Positions 34,252 through 44,392 are shown, counted from the first letter of the stretch. The stretch: DNA of 64,000 nucleotides from Nitrospira sp. (GCA_022842445.1 JALHPO010000001.1:80482-144481), one strand, 5' to 3'. Notes: generated from the sequence alone by a model not told the origin. Translations and numbers: made by a program.

Positions 34252-35070
34252 ATGGCTCACTCCTGGATTACAGCAATACCGGAACTCATGCGCCGGGCTG
34301 TCCGGTTCCTCTTACCGGCTGAGTGTACGGTCTGCCGTACACCCTTGACCGACGATCCGATTCCGCACTTCTGCTCCGACTGCTGGAATACCATCGTGCT
34401 GGCAAGCCATTCACGCTGTGCGCGATGTGACCGCCCTTTCGTCTCACCGGTTGCGACGGTTTTTAGCCCGACGCATCTGTGCTACTCCTGCACCGCGCGC
34501 CCCCCGTCCTATACCAGAGCCTGGACACTCTATCCCTACCAGTCCCCTCTACGGGACGCCATCTGCCTATTCAAATACCGGGGAAAAGTCTCACTGGCGA
34601 CGCCGTTGGCTCGCCTTATGATCGACCAGCTTCCGGCGCTCGATTCCATCGACCTTATCATGCCCGTGCCGCTCCACACCGGGCGGCTGCGCGAACGGGA
34701 ATTCAATCAATCCTTACTGCTGGCAGACCGGATCGGCCGCCATCTCTGCAGGCCCGTCTCCTGCGTCAATCTGATCCGAACCGTTCCCTCGCCGGCACAG
34801 ACCACCCTCCCCAGAAAAGAACGATTGAGGAATCTCCGCGGAGCCTTTGCCGTCACTCGCCCTGAATCGATCGCCGGCAAACGCATTCTGTTGATCGACG
34901 ACGTGTTCACGACCGGCGCCACAGTGAATGAATGCGCGAAGACACTCCGCAAAGCGGGTTCCAGCGACGTCTTTGCGCTGACCCTGGGACGCACCATGGA
35001 TGCGAGCCACATCCCGGATCGAGTCCTTGCGGAGAGAACTCACATGACGGCCGATGTCATGGGAGGATGA
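34252..35070 (+). CDS. ComF/GntX-family phosphoribosyltransferase-like protein
   Basis: A 272-residue ComF family protein, needed for DNA uptake or related nucleic-acid handling in some species. An N-terminal zinc-ribbon region has CTVCRTPL, FCSDCW, CARCDRPF and CYSCTARP. The C-terminal phosphoribosyltransferase-like domain ends in ILLIDDVFTTGATVNECAKT. FNQSLLLADRIGRHL is the usual middle motif. It is followed after 3 bases by an FmdB-type gene, so they form an operon. No other competence genes are seen. Confidence 0.9.
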   Translation: MAHSWITAIPELMRRAVRFLLPAECTVCRTPLTDDPIPHFCSDCWNTIVLASHSRCARCDRPFVSPVATVFSPTHLCYSCTARPPSYTRAWTLYPYQSPLRDAICLFKYRGKVSLATPLARLMIDQLPALDSIDLIMPVPLHTGRLREREFNQSLLLADRIGRHLCRPVSCVNLIRTVPSPAQTTLPRKERLRNLRGAFAVTRPESIAGKRILLIDDVFTTGATVNECAKTLRKAGSSDVFALTLGRTMDASHIPDRVLAERTHMTADVMGG

Positions 35071-35073
35071 CCC

Positions 35074-35436
35074 ATGCCGATTTATGAATACCTCTGCCGA
35101 GCCTGTGGGAAACGTTGTTCCATCTTAATCCTGAATCTCCGCAATCCTCCACCGGCAGGCTGCCGGCATTGCGGCAGCTCGCAGGTGGATCGCCTCCTGT
35201 CTCGATTCGCCGCGCCCAAATCCGAAGAGGCGCGGCTCGAATCGCTGACAGACCCCGACAATCTCGGTGCATTTGACGAAAACGATCCACACAGCACCAC
35301 CCGCTTCATGAAAAAAATGGGTGAAGCGATGGGCGAAGACGTGGGTGACGATATGGAGGCCCTGATGGAGCAAGCGGGAGAATCGGGAGAGATAAGCGGG
35401 GATGGGGAGACAACGGCGGGTATTGACAGTCTGTGA
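35074..35436 (+). CDS. FmdB-type zinc-ribbon protein
   Basis: A 120-residue protein starting MPIYEYLCRACGKRCSIL with a second pair GCRHCGSS, the zinc ribbon of the FmdB/CxxC_CxxC_SSSS family, proposed to be regulatory. The acidic C-terminal tail (GEDVGDDMEALMEQAGESGE) is common in this group. Three bases after the comF stop, so co-translated. Function unknown. Confidence 0.88.
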   Translation: MPIYEYLCRACGKRCSILILNLRNPPPAGCRHCGSSQVDRLLSRFAAPKSEEARLESLTDPDNLGAFDENDPHSTTRFMKKMGEAMGEDVGDDMEALMEQAGESGEISGDGETTAGIDSL

Positions 35437-35441
35437 CAGGC

Positions 35442-35487
35442 ATTGTCATGTATTTTAACTTGACAATTCTCCGACGATCCCTAGAAT
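35442..35487 (+). promoter_or_regulatory. Promoter with overlapping inverted repeat
   Basis: TTGACA (35460-35465) and TAGAAT (35482-35487), spacer 16. ATTGTCA (35442-35448) and TGACAAT (35461-35467) are perfect inverted repeats 12 bases apart, the second covering the -35 box, as an operator would. It drives the HTH-mraZ-rusA set. Confidence 0.65.
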
Positions 35488-35545
35488 AGACCCATTATTG
35501 GGAGCCTCATGAGTCTGTATCCTTGCGATGAGATCTGGTGGCACT

Positions 35546-35743
35546 ATGGGGACCGCCCCGAAAAGCGAATTGATGACGGCGACGGAGACTTGCCGTTATC
35601 TGAAAATTACCCCGCGCACACTTTATCGCTATTTACAGAGTCGGCAGATTCCCGCTTTCAAGCTTGGAAAAGAATGGCGGTTCGTGCGCTCGGATCTGGA
35701 ACAGTGGATTCGGGAACGAACCAGAACCGCCGTGTCCTCTTAG
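35546..35743 (+). CDS. Helix-turn-helix (excisionase/MerR-like) DNA-binding protein
   Basis: A 65-residue winged-helix protein of the HTH_17/excisionase type: MTATETCRYLKITPRTLYRY, then IPAFKLGKEWRFVRSDLEQW. Such proteins can be excisionases but are often chromosomal regulators; no integrase is near. ATG at 35546 or 35528 could start it; GGTGG lies before the former. It lies 15 bases ahead of mraZ and behind a good promoter with a possible operator, so it may autoregulate. Confidence 0.82.
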   Translation: MGTAPKSELMTATETCRYLKITPRTLYRYLQSRQIPAFKLGKEWRFVRSDLEQWIRERTRTAVSS

Positions 35744-35758
35744 ACTAGGACCTGATTG

Positions 35759-36199
35759 ATGTTTGCCGGCGAATACTTGTGCAAAGTTGACGAGAAGGGG
35801 CGATTCATCGTCCCCTCGCCTATCCGCGAGCAAATCGAGGCCGATGGCCAATCCGTCGTATTCTTGAAGGGGCCGGAACAATCCTTACTCATCTATTCGG
35901 CCAGGGAATGGAAACAAGTCCTCGAACGGACCAAAACGTCGTTGGACGAAGATCAGAGCCGTCTCTTCATGCACTTCGTCGTCTCTGAAGCAGGCACCTC
36001 GGATATCGACAAAACGGGTCGCATTCTCATTCCCGGCCGCTTAAGAAAACTGGTGCCGCTCGACGACGATCAGGAAGTGATTTTGGTCGGTCTCTATCAC
36101 CGTATGGAAATCTGGAACCCCAGCGAATGGCGGCGATATATCGCCCGCACGGAAGATCGCTACGAACAAAACATGGCCAAGATTCTGAATCTTTTGTAA
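35759..36199 (+). CDS. mraZ: MraZ-family transcriptional regulator
   Basis: A 146-residue protein with two AbrB-like halves, each with the MraZ motif DxxxR: DEKGRFIVPS (11-15) and DKTGRILIPG (84-88). MraZ usually opens the dcw cell division cluster and represses it by binding TGGGN repeats. Here rsmH, ftsL and mur genes are absent; the neighbours are an HTH gene and a RusA-like nuclease. The ATG at 35759 follows TAGGA by 10 bases. Confidence 0.88.
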   Translation: MFAGEYLCKVDEKGRFIVPSPIREQIEADGQSVVFLKGPEQSLLIYSAREWKQVLERTKTSLDEDQSRLFMHFVVSEAGTSDIDKTGRILIPGRLRKLVPLDDDQEVILVGLYHRMEIWNPSEWRRYIARTEDRYEQNMAKILNLL

Positions 36200-36387
36200 T
36201 TTGCTTCATGCCATCACACCGTCGTCGCTCAGGCTCACGACTTTCCAATCTGCCGGTACGCACGGTCTCCTATAGACCCTCAGCAGGACAGCCATCTGTT
36301 TCTTCACCACCAGTCTTACGGCCTCTTGACCGGTTTGCCCTACTGTCTCAATTCCAAACATCCAAGACTATCAGCGCCTCCCAAGAG

Positions 36388-36816
36388 ATGCCGGCTGGCG
36401 CAACCGTAGCCCACGGACGATTGTCGCTGACCCTGCCGGTTCCTCCCAGCATCAATCGCCAGTACGCCACCGTGAATGGACGCCGGCTGCTATCCTCTAG
36501 CGGGCGCGCCTATAAAATACAGGTGGGACAGCAGGTCTGGATCGCGCTGGCTCAATCGCCTGCACGGGCCTCGCTGATGACTCAGTTTCAATCCGGCCCA
36601 CTAGCCCTCTCCATCCGATTCTTCTTCACCTCAGCCCTGCGTCGCGACATTGACGGCGGCCTCAAGATTGCTCAGGATGCCCTCTGTGAAGGCTTGGGAA
36701 TCAACGACAACCGGATCGTCGAAACCCACCTCTATAAGGAGATCGACAAATTACATCCTCGCATCGAAGTGTCCCTGTCCGCCGCTTCCCCTTCTTCCAA
36801 ACCTGCATCCCGATAA
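36388..36816 (+). CDS. RusA-like Holliday junction resolvase
   Basis: Endonuclease of the RusA family, which cuts Holliday junctions. The core runs LTLPVPPSINRQYATVNGRR, then RRDIDGGLKIAQDAL with Asp87, Asp89 and Asp97, then INDNRIVETHLYKE; these acids match the metal site of E. coli RusA. From ATG at 36388 it is 142 residues. The frame is open up to 36127 (overlapping mraZ), and ATG at 36208 would add 60 low-complexity residues, so the start is uncertain. RusA genes are often phage-derived, but no phage gene is nearby. Confidence 0.78.
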   Translation: MPAGATVAHGRLSLTLPVPPSINRQYATVNGRRLLSSSGRAYKIQVGQQVWIALAQSPARASLMTQFQSGPLALSIRFFFTSALRRDIDGGLKIAQDALCEGLGINDNRIVETHLYKEIDKLHPRIEVSLSAASPSSKPASR

Positions 36817-37034
36817 TCGCGCGCATGCCGATTACGGTCCGGTATACGCTTGACTGATACCTAACGTCATACGGACACCCGCTACTCGTGAAGCGTCAAG
36901 CGCGGAACGGAAAGAGTGGTTCGGTATCGGGTATCGTTGTTGGAATATCTGGTCCGACTGGCTCACCGTCCTGAGCTCGCCGAACAGGTAACAAACTGAT
37001 CGATTCGGATTGAGCCTGCCGCCGTGGCGCCCCG

Positions 37035-38270
37035 CTATTCGTACCGTAGGGCGTCGATGGGATTGAGCCGTGAGGCCTTGTTGGCCGGGTAGAGTCCGAA
37101 GAACAGCCCGACGGCGATGGAGAACACAAAAGCAGCCATGACAGTTTCCGCGGAGATGATAGTGGGCCATCCGGCAATCGCAGTCGTCACGCGCGCTCCC
37201 AGTATCCCGACGAGAATCCCCAGACAGCCGCCGACCACGCTGAGCGTCACGGCTTCAATCAGAAACTGCATGACAATGTGCCGCCGCTTGGCGCCCACCG
37301 CCATCCGCACGCCGATTTCCCTGGTCCGCTCCGTGACCGACACCAAGAGAATGTTCATAATGCCGATCCCGCCGACGAGGAGCGACACAGACGCGATAGC
37401 GAACAACATGACCGTCAGCGTCTCGCTCGTGCTTTCCTGAACCTTGCCGATATCCACCTGCGTTCTGATTGTAAAGTCGTCTTCTTGATCGGGTTGCAAA
37501 CGATGCCGCGCGCGAATGACGTCGCGGATCTGGGCCGCTGCGGGCGTCAGGTCCTCTAATCGTTCCGTCGACGCGAACAAGGCGCCGACTGATCCCAAAA
37601 ACTGTGTGCCAAAGACCTTCCGCTCCGCGGTGCTGAATGGAATGAAAATAATGTCGTCCTGGTCGGACCCTTGGCTCGATTGCCCCTTGGGCGACAGAAC
37701 GCCGATCACGCGAAACGGCACGTTCTTGATGCGGATGATCGCCCCGACCGGCTCCTCTCCCACATCGAATAAATTCTCAACGACCGTCTGTCCGACCAAT
37801 GCGACTCGATCAGCCGTATCCACATCCTGCTGCGTGAACGCCCCCCCGCTGCTGAACGACCAGTCTCGAATCGTCAAGTAGCTCGGCGAGATGCCGTTGA
37901 CCAGTCCGCTCCAGTTCTTATTGCCATTGATGATCTGCATGGTATCCCGCTTGCCCCAGCCGACTTCGCTCAGCATGGGAATGCGTTTCTTGAGTTCCAT
38001 GCCGTCCGATATCGTCAATGTCACGGCACCGCCCTGCCCGCCCCGCACCCCACTCGTGGTCATCGAGCCAGGCAGCACCATGATGACGTTGGTACCCATG
38101 CTGGCCACCCGTTTGGCTACTGCGGCCTTAGCCCCCTCTCCGATGCTCACCATCGCGATCACGGCTCCAACCCCGATCACAATCCCTAGCATGGTCAGTC
38201 CGGCCCTGAGCCGATTACGGCTCAGAATCCGAATCGCCGTCAACACCGTCAGCAGCACGAACGCCGGCAT
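37035..38270 (-). CDS. MacB-type ABC transporter permease
   Basis: A 411-residue permease with one N-terminal helix (LTMLGIVIGVGAVIAMVSI), a periplasmic MacB-PCD domain, and three C-terminal helices in an FtsX domain (VGGIGIMNILLVSVTERTRE, IGVRMAVGAKRRHI). It is the third gene of an adaptor-ATPase-permease set, a tripartite exporter for macrolides, peptides or siderophores. It overlaps the ATPase stop by one base (TGATG). No outer membrane channel gene is in the window. Confidence 0.92.
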   Translation of the reverse strand: MPAFVLLTVLTAIRILSRNRLRAGLTMLGIVIGVGAVIAMVSIGEGAKAAVAKRVASMGTNVIMVLPGSMTTSGVRGGQGGAVTLTISDGMELKKRIPMLSEVGWGKRDTMQIINGNKNWSGLVNGISPSYLTIRDWSFSSGGAFTQQDVDTADRVALVGQTVVENLFDVGEEPVGAIIRIKNVPFRVIGVLSPKGQSSQGSDQDDIIFIPFSTAERKVFGTQFLGSVGALFASTERLEDLTPAAAQIRDVIRARHRLQPDQEDDFTIRTQVDIGKVQESTSETLTVMLFAIASVSLLVGGIGIMNILLVSVTERTREIGVRMAVGAKRRHIVMQFLIEAVTLSVVGGCLGILVGILGARVTTAIAGWPTIISAETVMAAFVFSIAVGLFFGLYPANKASRLNPIDALRYE

Positions 38271-38989
38271 CAGGCCTCCGGACCAGACAACGAAACAGTC
38301 GATTTGGTGTGGCGGTCGGTCAGGATACGGCCATCCTTCATTACAATTTCACGTTCCGCATAGGCGGCAATATCCGTTTCGTGAGTGACGAGAATGATCG
38401 TAATGCCCTGCTCTTTATTCAGCTGGTCGAGAATTGCCATGATCTCCCGGCTCGACTCGGTATCAAGATTGCCGGTCGGCTCGTCCGCCAAGAGGAGGGA
38501 CGGTGCTGTGACCAATGCTCGTGCGATCGCCACACGCTGCTGCTGGCCTCCTGAAAGCTGTGTGGGATAGTGCCCCTCTCGCCCTTGAAGGCCAACACGG
38601 CAAAGGGCCTCTGTGGCCAATACCCGCTGCTCCCTCAACGAGACTCCCCGATAAAACAGAGGCAATTGTGCATTTTCCAGCGCGCTGGTGCGTGGGATCA
38701 AATTGAAGTTTTGGAACACAAACCCGATCTGTCGATTCCGAATATCAGCCAGTTGATCAGCCCGTAACCCCGCAGCATCGACGTCATTTAACCAATAGCG
38801 ACCTCTAGTTGGTTGGTCCAAACAACCAAGGATGTTCATGAGGGTCGACTTCCCTGATCCGGACGACCCCATGATGGCGACAAACTCGCCTGATGCAATC
38901 GACAAATTCAGCCCTCGAAGGGCCTGCACCTCGACATCCCCAAGACGGTAGATTTTCCAAAGGTCTTCACAACGGATGAGCGCAGCCAT
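38270..38989 (-). CDS. MacB-type ABC transporter ATPase
   Basis: A 239-residue ATPase with Walker [10 protein letters not shown], signature [15 protein letters not shown], Walker [13 protein letters not shown] and LVTHETD. E. coli MacB fuses this domain to the permease; here they are separate, overlapping genes, as in many bacteria. It follows the adaptor gene after 121 bases. Confidence 0.94.
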   Translation of the reverse strand: MAALIRCEDLWKIYRLGDVEVQALRGLNLSIASGEFVAIMGSSGSGKSTLMNILGCLDQPTRGRYWLNDVDAAGLRADQLADIRNRQIGFVFQNFNLIPRTSALENAQLPLFYRGVSLREQRVLATEALCRVGLQGREGHYPTQLSGGQQQRVAIARALVTAPSLLLADEPTGNLDTESSREIMAILDQLNKEQGITIILVTHETDIAAYAEREIVMKDGRILTDRHTKSTVSLSGPEA

Positions 38990-39110
38990 CAGCGGGTGAC
39001 CCTCTTATCATTGGGAAAAAAAGACCCTGAGCAGAGACACATACCATAGCGAACCAAGCATTACGTGCTTAGCGGGGAATGGCACACAGCTACATCCCGC
39101 GACCTGGAGC

Positions 39111-40367
39111 CTACCGACGCTGGCCACCACTACCAAATCCCGGCGGCAACTCGCCGGATCGCCGCTCCCCCCGTGCGCTCTCAATCCCTATCACCACCAT
39201 ATCGCCGTCGGCCACTGCGCCATCCAGCACTTCCGTTGAAACCCCGTCGGAAATGCCCGTATGAACGACGACCGCCTCCGGCTCTCCGGTGACACCTAAC
39301 TTCCAGACCTTCCTTGCCTGTCCCCCAGAATTTGCGGAGCCGTCTAGTGAGTAGCTACCGGCATCGACTTTGACCGGTTTCCCCCCACTACTTGCCCCCC
39401 GGGTACGTTCACTCTGTGGCGGACTGAATCGCAACGCAGCATTCGGCACTTTCAAGACTTGATCCTTCTGCGCCACAACGATTGAAACATTCGCCGTCAT
39501 TCCTGGTTTGAGCCGAAGATCTTTGTTGTCCACCGCCACAACCACATTGTACGTCACAACATTTTGCACATTGATCGGCGCCAACCGCACTTGTCGAATG
39601 ACCCCCTCAAACCGCACACCCGGATAGGCGTCCACCGAAAAGGCTGCGCCCTTACCTTCGGTGATACCGCCGATATCCGACTCGCTCACATTGGTATCCA
39701 CCTGCATTTTGGTGAGATCGAGGGCGATTAAAAACAGATTCGGCGTGGCAAAGCTGGACGCCACGGTCTGCCCCACCTCCACATTGCGCGCAACGACCAC
39801 CCCGTCGACCGGCGAACGGATGACGGTATACTTCAGTTCCAGATCAGCGGCATTCAGTACCGCTTCGGCCTGCTTCACCTGCGCTTCACTGACCCGAAGT
39901 TGCGCCTCGGCACTCTGGTAATTCGTGAGGGCAACATCCACGTCGTTCTGCGAGACAAACTCCTGAGCCACCAGCGATTGCACACGGTCACGCTCCCGTT
40001 TGCGCTGCGCAAGATCGGCTTTGGATCGAGCCACGTTTGACCGTGCCATTTCAAGATTCCCGGCTGCTTGATCGCGGCGAGCCTTGAACGGCTCCGGATC
40101 AATGGTGGCGATCTTGTCGCCCGCTTTCACCTGCGAATTAAAATCCGCATGAAGGCTCTTGATCATCCCCGAGACTTGGGTGCCGACTTGTACGGAAACC
40201 ACAGGATTGATCGTTCCGGTCGCGCTCACAACGGACACGACTGAACCACGCTCGATAGCGGCCGTCCGGTATCGAACCGGCACCTTTCGCTCTCCGTTGA
40301 AAAACATGTACCCGCCGATGGCCAGTCCGATGGCAACCACACCGAGGATAATGCCAAGACGTTTCAT
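39111..40367 (-). CDS. MacA/HlyD-type periplasmic adaptor
   Basis: A 418-residue membrane fusion protein with an N-terminal membrane anchor (LGIILGVVAIGLAIGGYMFF), a lipoyl half-domain (VGTQVSGMIKSLHADFNSQV), an alpha-hairpin coiled coil (about residues 90-175, rich in Lys/Arg/Gln) and the second lipoyl half (RSPVDGVVVARNVEVGQTVA). The C-terminal tail has the odd glycine-rich GFGSGGQRR. It links the MacB-type permease to an outer membrane channel. ATG at 40367 has AGGA 8-9 bases upstream. Confidence 0.92.
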   Translation of the reverse strand: MKRLGIILGVVAIGLAIGGYMFFNGERKVPVRYRTAAIERGSVVSVVSATGTINPVVSVQVGTQVSGMIKSLHADFNSQVKAGDKIATIDPEPFKARRDQAAGNLEMARSNVARSKADLAQRKRERDRVQSLVAQEFVSQNDVDVALTNYQSAEAQLRVSEAQVKQAEAVLNAADLELKYTVIRSPVDGVVVARNVEVGQTVASSFATPNLFLIALDLTKMQVDTNVSESDIGGITEGKGAAFSVDAYPGVRFEGVIRQVRLAPINVQNVVTYNVVVAVDNKDLRLKPGMTANVSIVVAQKDQVLKVPNAALRFSPPQSERTRGASSGGKPVKVDAGSYSLDGSANSGGQARKVWKLGVTGEPEAVVVHTGISDGVSTEVLDGAVADGDMVVIGIESARGERRSGELPPGFGSGGQRR

Positions 40368-40541
40368 ATCTTCATCCTACAAAATGTCAGGAGCTGACGC
40401 CACTTTATCAAGAATGTGCGGTGTGAATCACCCTGCTGCCAGCAGGACTGCGGCCCCGCCTCAATCCAGAAGAAAGCAGAAACAGCGCAGACCATCTTTT
40501 CAGGATGACGCCATCCGCACACGCGGCTTGCGCCTCCGGAA

Positions 40542-41882
40542 CTATCTGGCGAGTAGCTGCTCCAGGAAGGCAGTGGAAATGTGGCCTTTTTGGAACTCAG
40601 GATCGTTAAAGATCCTGCGATGGAGCGGAATAGTGGTCTTGATCCCTTCGATCACGAACTCATCGAGCGCGCGCCTCATCCGAGCCATGGCTTCTTGGCG
40701 GTCTCGCCCGTGCGTGATCAACTTTGCGATCATTGAGTCATAATACGGCACGACCGTCGCGCCGGACTCCATAGCAGAATCAACTCGAACGCCGAACCCT
40801 CCTGGCGCGCTGTATTTGGTAATCTGCCCGGGCGACGGAGTAAACTTTTCAGGATCCTCCGCGTTGATCCGGCATTCCATGCTATGCCCGTTGAGCACGA
40901 CGTCCTGCTGTCTGATCGAAAGTGGATGACCGGCTGCCAGACGAATTTGTTCCTTGATCAAATCGATGCCGGTTACCATTTCGGTGATGGGGTGCTCAAC
41001 CTGGATCCGGGTGTTCACCTCCATAAAAAAGAAGTTCCGCTCTTTATCAAGGAGAAACTCCACGGTGCCGACATTTCGATAATGCACAGCTTTGACGGCT
41101 TCTACGGCGACCCGTCCAATCTCCCGGCGAAGCTTCTCATCGATGGCTGGAGAGGGAGTTTCTTCGACCAGCTTTTGATGCCGCCGTTGAATCGAGCAGT
41201 CGCGTTCACCCAGATGAATGACATGGCCGCGGTGGTCGGCCATGACCTGAACTTCAATATGGCGCGGCTCCAGAAAATACCGTTCGAGATAGACGTTTTC
41301 ATTGCCGAAGGTCGACTTCGCTTCGGCCTGGGCAGCCTGAAACGCCCGGCCCAAATCTTCAGCCTTGTTCACGACGCGCATGCCGCGGCCTCCGCCTCCG
41401 GCCGTCGCTTTGATAATGACGGGAAAGCCGATTTTCTGAGCGGCTTGCATCGCATCCTCTTCGCTCCGCAACTCACCGAGACTGCCGGGAGTCACAGGCA
41501 ACCCCCGCCTGGAAACGACCTCACGGGCCTTTGCTTTGTCCCCCATCATGGCAATGTTTTCAGACGTCGGGCCGATGAATTTGACACCGATCGATTCGCA
41601 GACTTCAGCAAAGTGGGCGTTCTCGGACAAGAACCCATAGCCGGGATGGATGGCATCCACGCCGGTCACCTCCGCCGCGCTCAAAACATTCGGAATATTG
41701 CGGTAGCTCAACGCTGCGTCCGGTGGCCCCACACACACCTTCTCATCGGCGGCGCGCACGTGCAGACTCGCAGCATCAGCCTCCGAATGGATGGCAACGG
41801 TCCTGATTCCGAGCTCCTTACAAGCTCGGATGACCCGTAGGGCAATCTCTCCGCGGTTGGCGACCAGAACCTTCTTGAACAC
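40542..41882 (-). CDS. accC: Biotin carboxylase subunit of acetyl-CoA carboxylase
   Basis: ATP-grasp enzyme that carboxylates biotin on AccB, the first step of fatty acid synthesis. The 446-residue protein starts [20 protein letters not shown], has the ATP loop [11 protein letters not shown] and the active-site [17 protein letters not shown] start at 41882 has CGGAG 8 bases upstream. It is the last gene of the tsaD-to-accC run, 31 bases after accB; accA and accD are elsewhere. Confidence 0.96.
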   Translation of the reverse strand: MFKKVLVANRGEIALRVIRACKELGIRTVAIHSEADAASLHVRAADEKVCVGPPDAALSYRNIPNVLSAAEVTGVDAIHPGYGFLSENAHFAEVCESIGVKFIGPTSENIAMMGDKAKAREVVSRRGLPVTPGSLGELRSEEDAMQAAQKIGFPVIIKATAGGGGRGMRVVNKAEDLGRAFQAAQAEAKSTFGNENVYLERYFLEPRHIEVQVMADHRGHVIHLGERDCSIQRRHQKLVEETPSPAIDEKLRREIGRVAVEAVKAVHYRNVGTVEFLLDKERNFFFMEVNTRIQVEHPITEMVTGIDLIKEQIRLAAGHPLSIRQQDVVLNGHSMECRINAEDPEKFTPSPGQITKYSAPGGFGVRVDSAMESGATVVPYYDSMIAKLITHGRDRQEAMARMRRALDEFVIEGIKTTIPLHRRIFNDPEFQKGHISTAFLEQLLAR

Positions 41883-41913
41883 GTCGTGACTCCGATACGT
41901 CGGCGAGAACCGT

Positions 41914-42483
41914 CTATTGGACGGGGTTGGGATCTATCAAGAAGAGCGCGTGACCGTACTCGACAGGCTTGGTGCTCTCGGCCAGAATCTTGACGATGCG
42001 GCCGTCCGTTTCAGACTCAATTTCATTCATCAGTTTCATCGCTTCAACGATGCACAGCACTTGGCCTTTTTTGACAATATCGCCCTCTTCAACATAGGGA
42101 TCGGCATCCGGAGAAGGCGAACGATAGAACGTCCCGACGATGGGGGAAGTAATTGTCACCATGCCGGTCGTGTCTTCGGCCGGAGGACCGGAAGCACTCG
42201 TGGGATGGACGCTTGGCTGAGAAATATTGGGGACAGTCTCTTGCACCGAAGCCGAGACGGACTTGATGCCGATCTCATGGCGGACTCGGATACGCACCCC
42301 TTGGCGCTCTAATTCCAACTCGGTCAAGTTGTTCCGGCGAAGCAGATCAATGAGATCTTGGATCTGCTTGGTTTGGCTACTCGTGAGCAATGCGTCCTGC
42401 CCCTGCCCAGGCCCACCCGGCATGGACGGCAAAATGATCGGTCTCGGTTTCTTCTTCGGTATAGACCGTCGGCGCGCGCTCAC
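41914..42483 (-). CDS. accB: Biotin carboxyl carrier protein
   Basis: Carries biotin on Lys150 in the motif [10 protein letters not shown]; the biotinyl domain is residues 107-189 with the thumb-like [10 protein letters not shown]. An N-terminal dimerisation-type helix ([20 protein letters not shown]) and a Ser/Pro linker precede it. The GTG at 42483 overlaps the efp stop by 4 bases (GTGA), giving a basic N-terminus ([13 protein letters not shown]) longer than in E. coli; a later start inside is possible. Confidence 0.94.
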   Translation of the reverse strand: MSARRRSIPKKKPRPIILPSMPGGPGQGQDALLTSSQTKQIQDLIDLLRRNNLTELELERQGVRIRVRHEIGIKSVSASVQETVPNISQPSVHPTSASGPPAEDTTGMVTITSPIVGTFYRSPSPDADPYVEEGDIVKKGQVLCIVEAMKLMNEIESETDGRIVKILAESTKPVEYGHALFLIDPNPVQ

Positions 42484-43040
42484 CGGACCCGCTCCACATA
42501 CGACCTGGTACGAGTATCGATCTTGATCACAGTGCCGACTTCCAAATACAGAGGGACTTTGATCGACGCTCCGGTTTCGACAATCACAGGCTTGGTCCCG
42601 CCGGATGCGGTGTCGCCTCGAACTCCAGGCTCCCCATCGACGACCTTCAGCTCAATGAAATTTGGCAGTTCGACATCGATCGGCCGGTGTTCATAGACCA
42701 GGATCTTGACGACCATATTTTCTTTTAAGAGATCCGCATTGTCTCCGAGCGTGCTCTTCTCGAATGAAAGCTGTTCATAGGATTCCGTGTCCATAAACGT
42801 AAACAACTCGCCGGTGGCATAGAGAAACTGCATGTCGCGCTCTTCCAAATCAGGCTCGTCAAACCGTTCCCCGGACCGAAAGGTTCGATCCAGCACATTC
42901 CCCGACAGATAGCTTTTCAGCTTGGTACGCACGAATGCGCCGCCCTTTCCCGGCTTCACATGCTGAAATTCCACGATATAGAACGGCTCACCTTCCACCA
43001 TAAGCCGAACCCCATTTCGAAAATCAACGGTCGAAATCAC
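42480..43040 (-). CDS. efp: Elongation factor P
   Basis: Ribosome factor that relieves stalling at polyproline. 186 residues with the three-domain sequence of EF-P; the tip residue is Lys32 in KPGKGGAF, the position modified by EpmA in enterics (no epm genes in the window). GTG start at 43040 has GGGAG 8 bases upstream. It is placed between aroQ and accB, a conserved neighbourhood in many bacteria. Confidence 0.96.
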   Translation of the reverse strand: MISTVDFRNGVRLMVEGEPFYIVEFQHVKPGKGGAFVRTKLKSYLSGNVLDRTFRSGERFDEPDLEERDMQFLYATGELFTFMDTESYEQLSFEKSTLGDNADLLKENMVVKILVYEHRPIDVELPNFIELKVVDGEPGVRGDTASGGTKPVIVETGASIKVPLYLEVGTVIKIDTRTRSYVERVR

Positions 43041-43083
43041 TCCGTGCTCCCTTCAATCAGAAGAATGAACCATGGCCCAAAGG

Positions 43084-43581
43084 TCAATGGCTGCGCGTCT
43101 CGGCCCCACGACTCAATCCCGCTCCTGAGACAGGCTTGGATCCGTGCGAAGACAAATGTTCATGCAGCCCCCGTAGCGCCAAGAGATAGCCAATCGGGCC
43201 GAATCCTGAGATCTGGCCCAGCGCCACCCCTGAAACATAGGAATGCCTGCGAAACTCTTCCCGCCGGTGAATATTGGACAGATGTACTTCGATCGCCGGG
43301 ATCTCGACAGCCGACAGTGCATCTCTCACCGCAATACTGGTATGCGTGTATGCCGCAGGATTAATGATGATCCCGTGATAGTTGCCGCGCGCTTCCTGAA
43401 TCCACGTCACCAACTCACCTTCATGATTCGACTGGCGGATCTCCAGTTCCACTCCCAGTTCGCTGCCGAGCTTCGACAACGACGCGTCGATCTCAGCAAG
43501 CGTGGTGGTCCCATACACAGACTCTTCACGATTCCCCAGCAAATTGAGGTTGGGCCCGTGCAGAACGAGTACTCTCAGCAT
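43084..43581 (-). CDS. aroQ: Type II 3-dehydroquinate dehydratase
   Basis: Shikimate pathway enzyme. [48 protein letters not shown] and [20 protein letters not shown] are the family motifs, with the catalytic Tyr in VYGTTT and the His in VHLSN. 165 residues, about 15 longer than usual because of a C-terminal tail ([20 protein letters not shown]). The start at 43581 has AGGAGG rather far upstream (15 bases); no better codon exists. Confidence 0.94.
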   Translation of the reverse strand: MLRVLVLHGPNLNLLGNREESVYGTTTLAEIDASLSKLGSELGVELEIRQSNHEGELVTWIQEARGNYHGIIINPAAYTHTSIAVRDALSAVEIPAIEVHLSNIHRREEFRRHSYVSGVALGQISGFGPIGYLLALRGLHEHLSSHGSKPVSGAGLSRGAETRSH

Positions 43582-43694
43582 TGGACGTACCAACCGCCTC
43601 CTGATCAAACGAGACCTAGCACCTCGGCATGGAATGAGGGCGGTATTCTAGCAGTCCCTCCCGGGATGGTCAAACCATTGAACTATCTGGGAAG

Positions 43695-44384
43695 TTATGG
43701 ATTGTTATACGTCGAAGCAGTACGATCGCGCCGGCGATCCCGAATCAAGCTCAGCCACTGTTCAAGCCGGATCACCGTGGCGCTCTTCTGCTCAGGAGTG
43801 ATCGTGGCGCTGTCGGTCGCGGCCTCTGGACGGTCTCGTTGCATGATGTCGACATATCGCGGCTCTTCTACATTTTCCATCGTCACGGCAGATTCCGCAG
43901 CCGGTTGAACGGACTCGATCACCGGCTGTGGCGGAGCAAGTTCTGCTGGTGCGGGAACAGCAAGCGCCTCAAGCGCAGCACGTAGCGACAGGACTTCCAC
44001 ATCCTGAGGATTTGCCGCCAAAATGACACCGCACGACCGCAACCCTGCCTCCTTCACGCCCTGAGACATATAGATCTTTGCCAGTATTCTGTGCGCGCGA
44101 AAGTTCTCCGGGCTTAATTTTATCGCCTCTTCCAATATCGCGATGGCCTTGGCCGGCTGGTTCAGCTGCTCATAAACTCGACCTAACGCAACCATCGCTG
44201 TAATGAAATTCGGCGAGGCTTTCAATCCGTCTTCAAGGACTCCCGCGGCTTCGTCCCACATCCCGGCTTTTCCATATTCCTCAGCCAGCGGAATGAACGC
44301 CTTCGATCCCGGATCCATGGCGACAGCCAAAGCCAACCGGTCTATCTCAGCAGCATTTCCAGCCCTATTGGATCCAGACCCCAT
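43695..44384 (-). CDS. TPR-repeat protein
   Basis: A 229-residue soluble protein with about three tetratricopeptide repeats in residues 20-140 (AFIPLAEEYGKAGMWDEAAG, AMVALGRVYEQLNQPAKAIA and AHRILAKIYMSQGVKEAGLR), then a proline-rich linker and a C-terminal amphipathic helix (ATVIRLEQWLSLIRDRRRDR). Likely a scaffold; partner unknown. ATG at 44384 has AGGA 8 bases upstream and is 8 bases after the coaBC stop. Confidence 0.82.
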   Translation of the reverse strand: MGSGSNRAGNAAEIDRLALAVAMDPGSKAFIPLAEEYGKAGMWDEAAGVLEDGLKASPNFITAMVALGRVYEQLNQPAKAIAILEEAIKLSPENFRAHRILAKIYMSQGVKEAGLRSCGVILAANPQDVEVLSLRAALEALAVPAPAELAPPQPVIESVQPAAESAVTMENVEEPRYVDIMQRDRPEAATDSATITPEQKSATVIRLEQWLSLIRDRRRDRTASTYNNP

Positions 44385-44392
44385 CGTGAATC

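Noticed and set aside
35528..36816. Prophage or integrative element suggested by excisionase-like and RusA-like genes
   Set aside because: No integrase, attachment repeats or phage structural genes nearby; mraZ between them is chromosomal in type.
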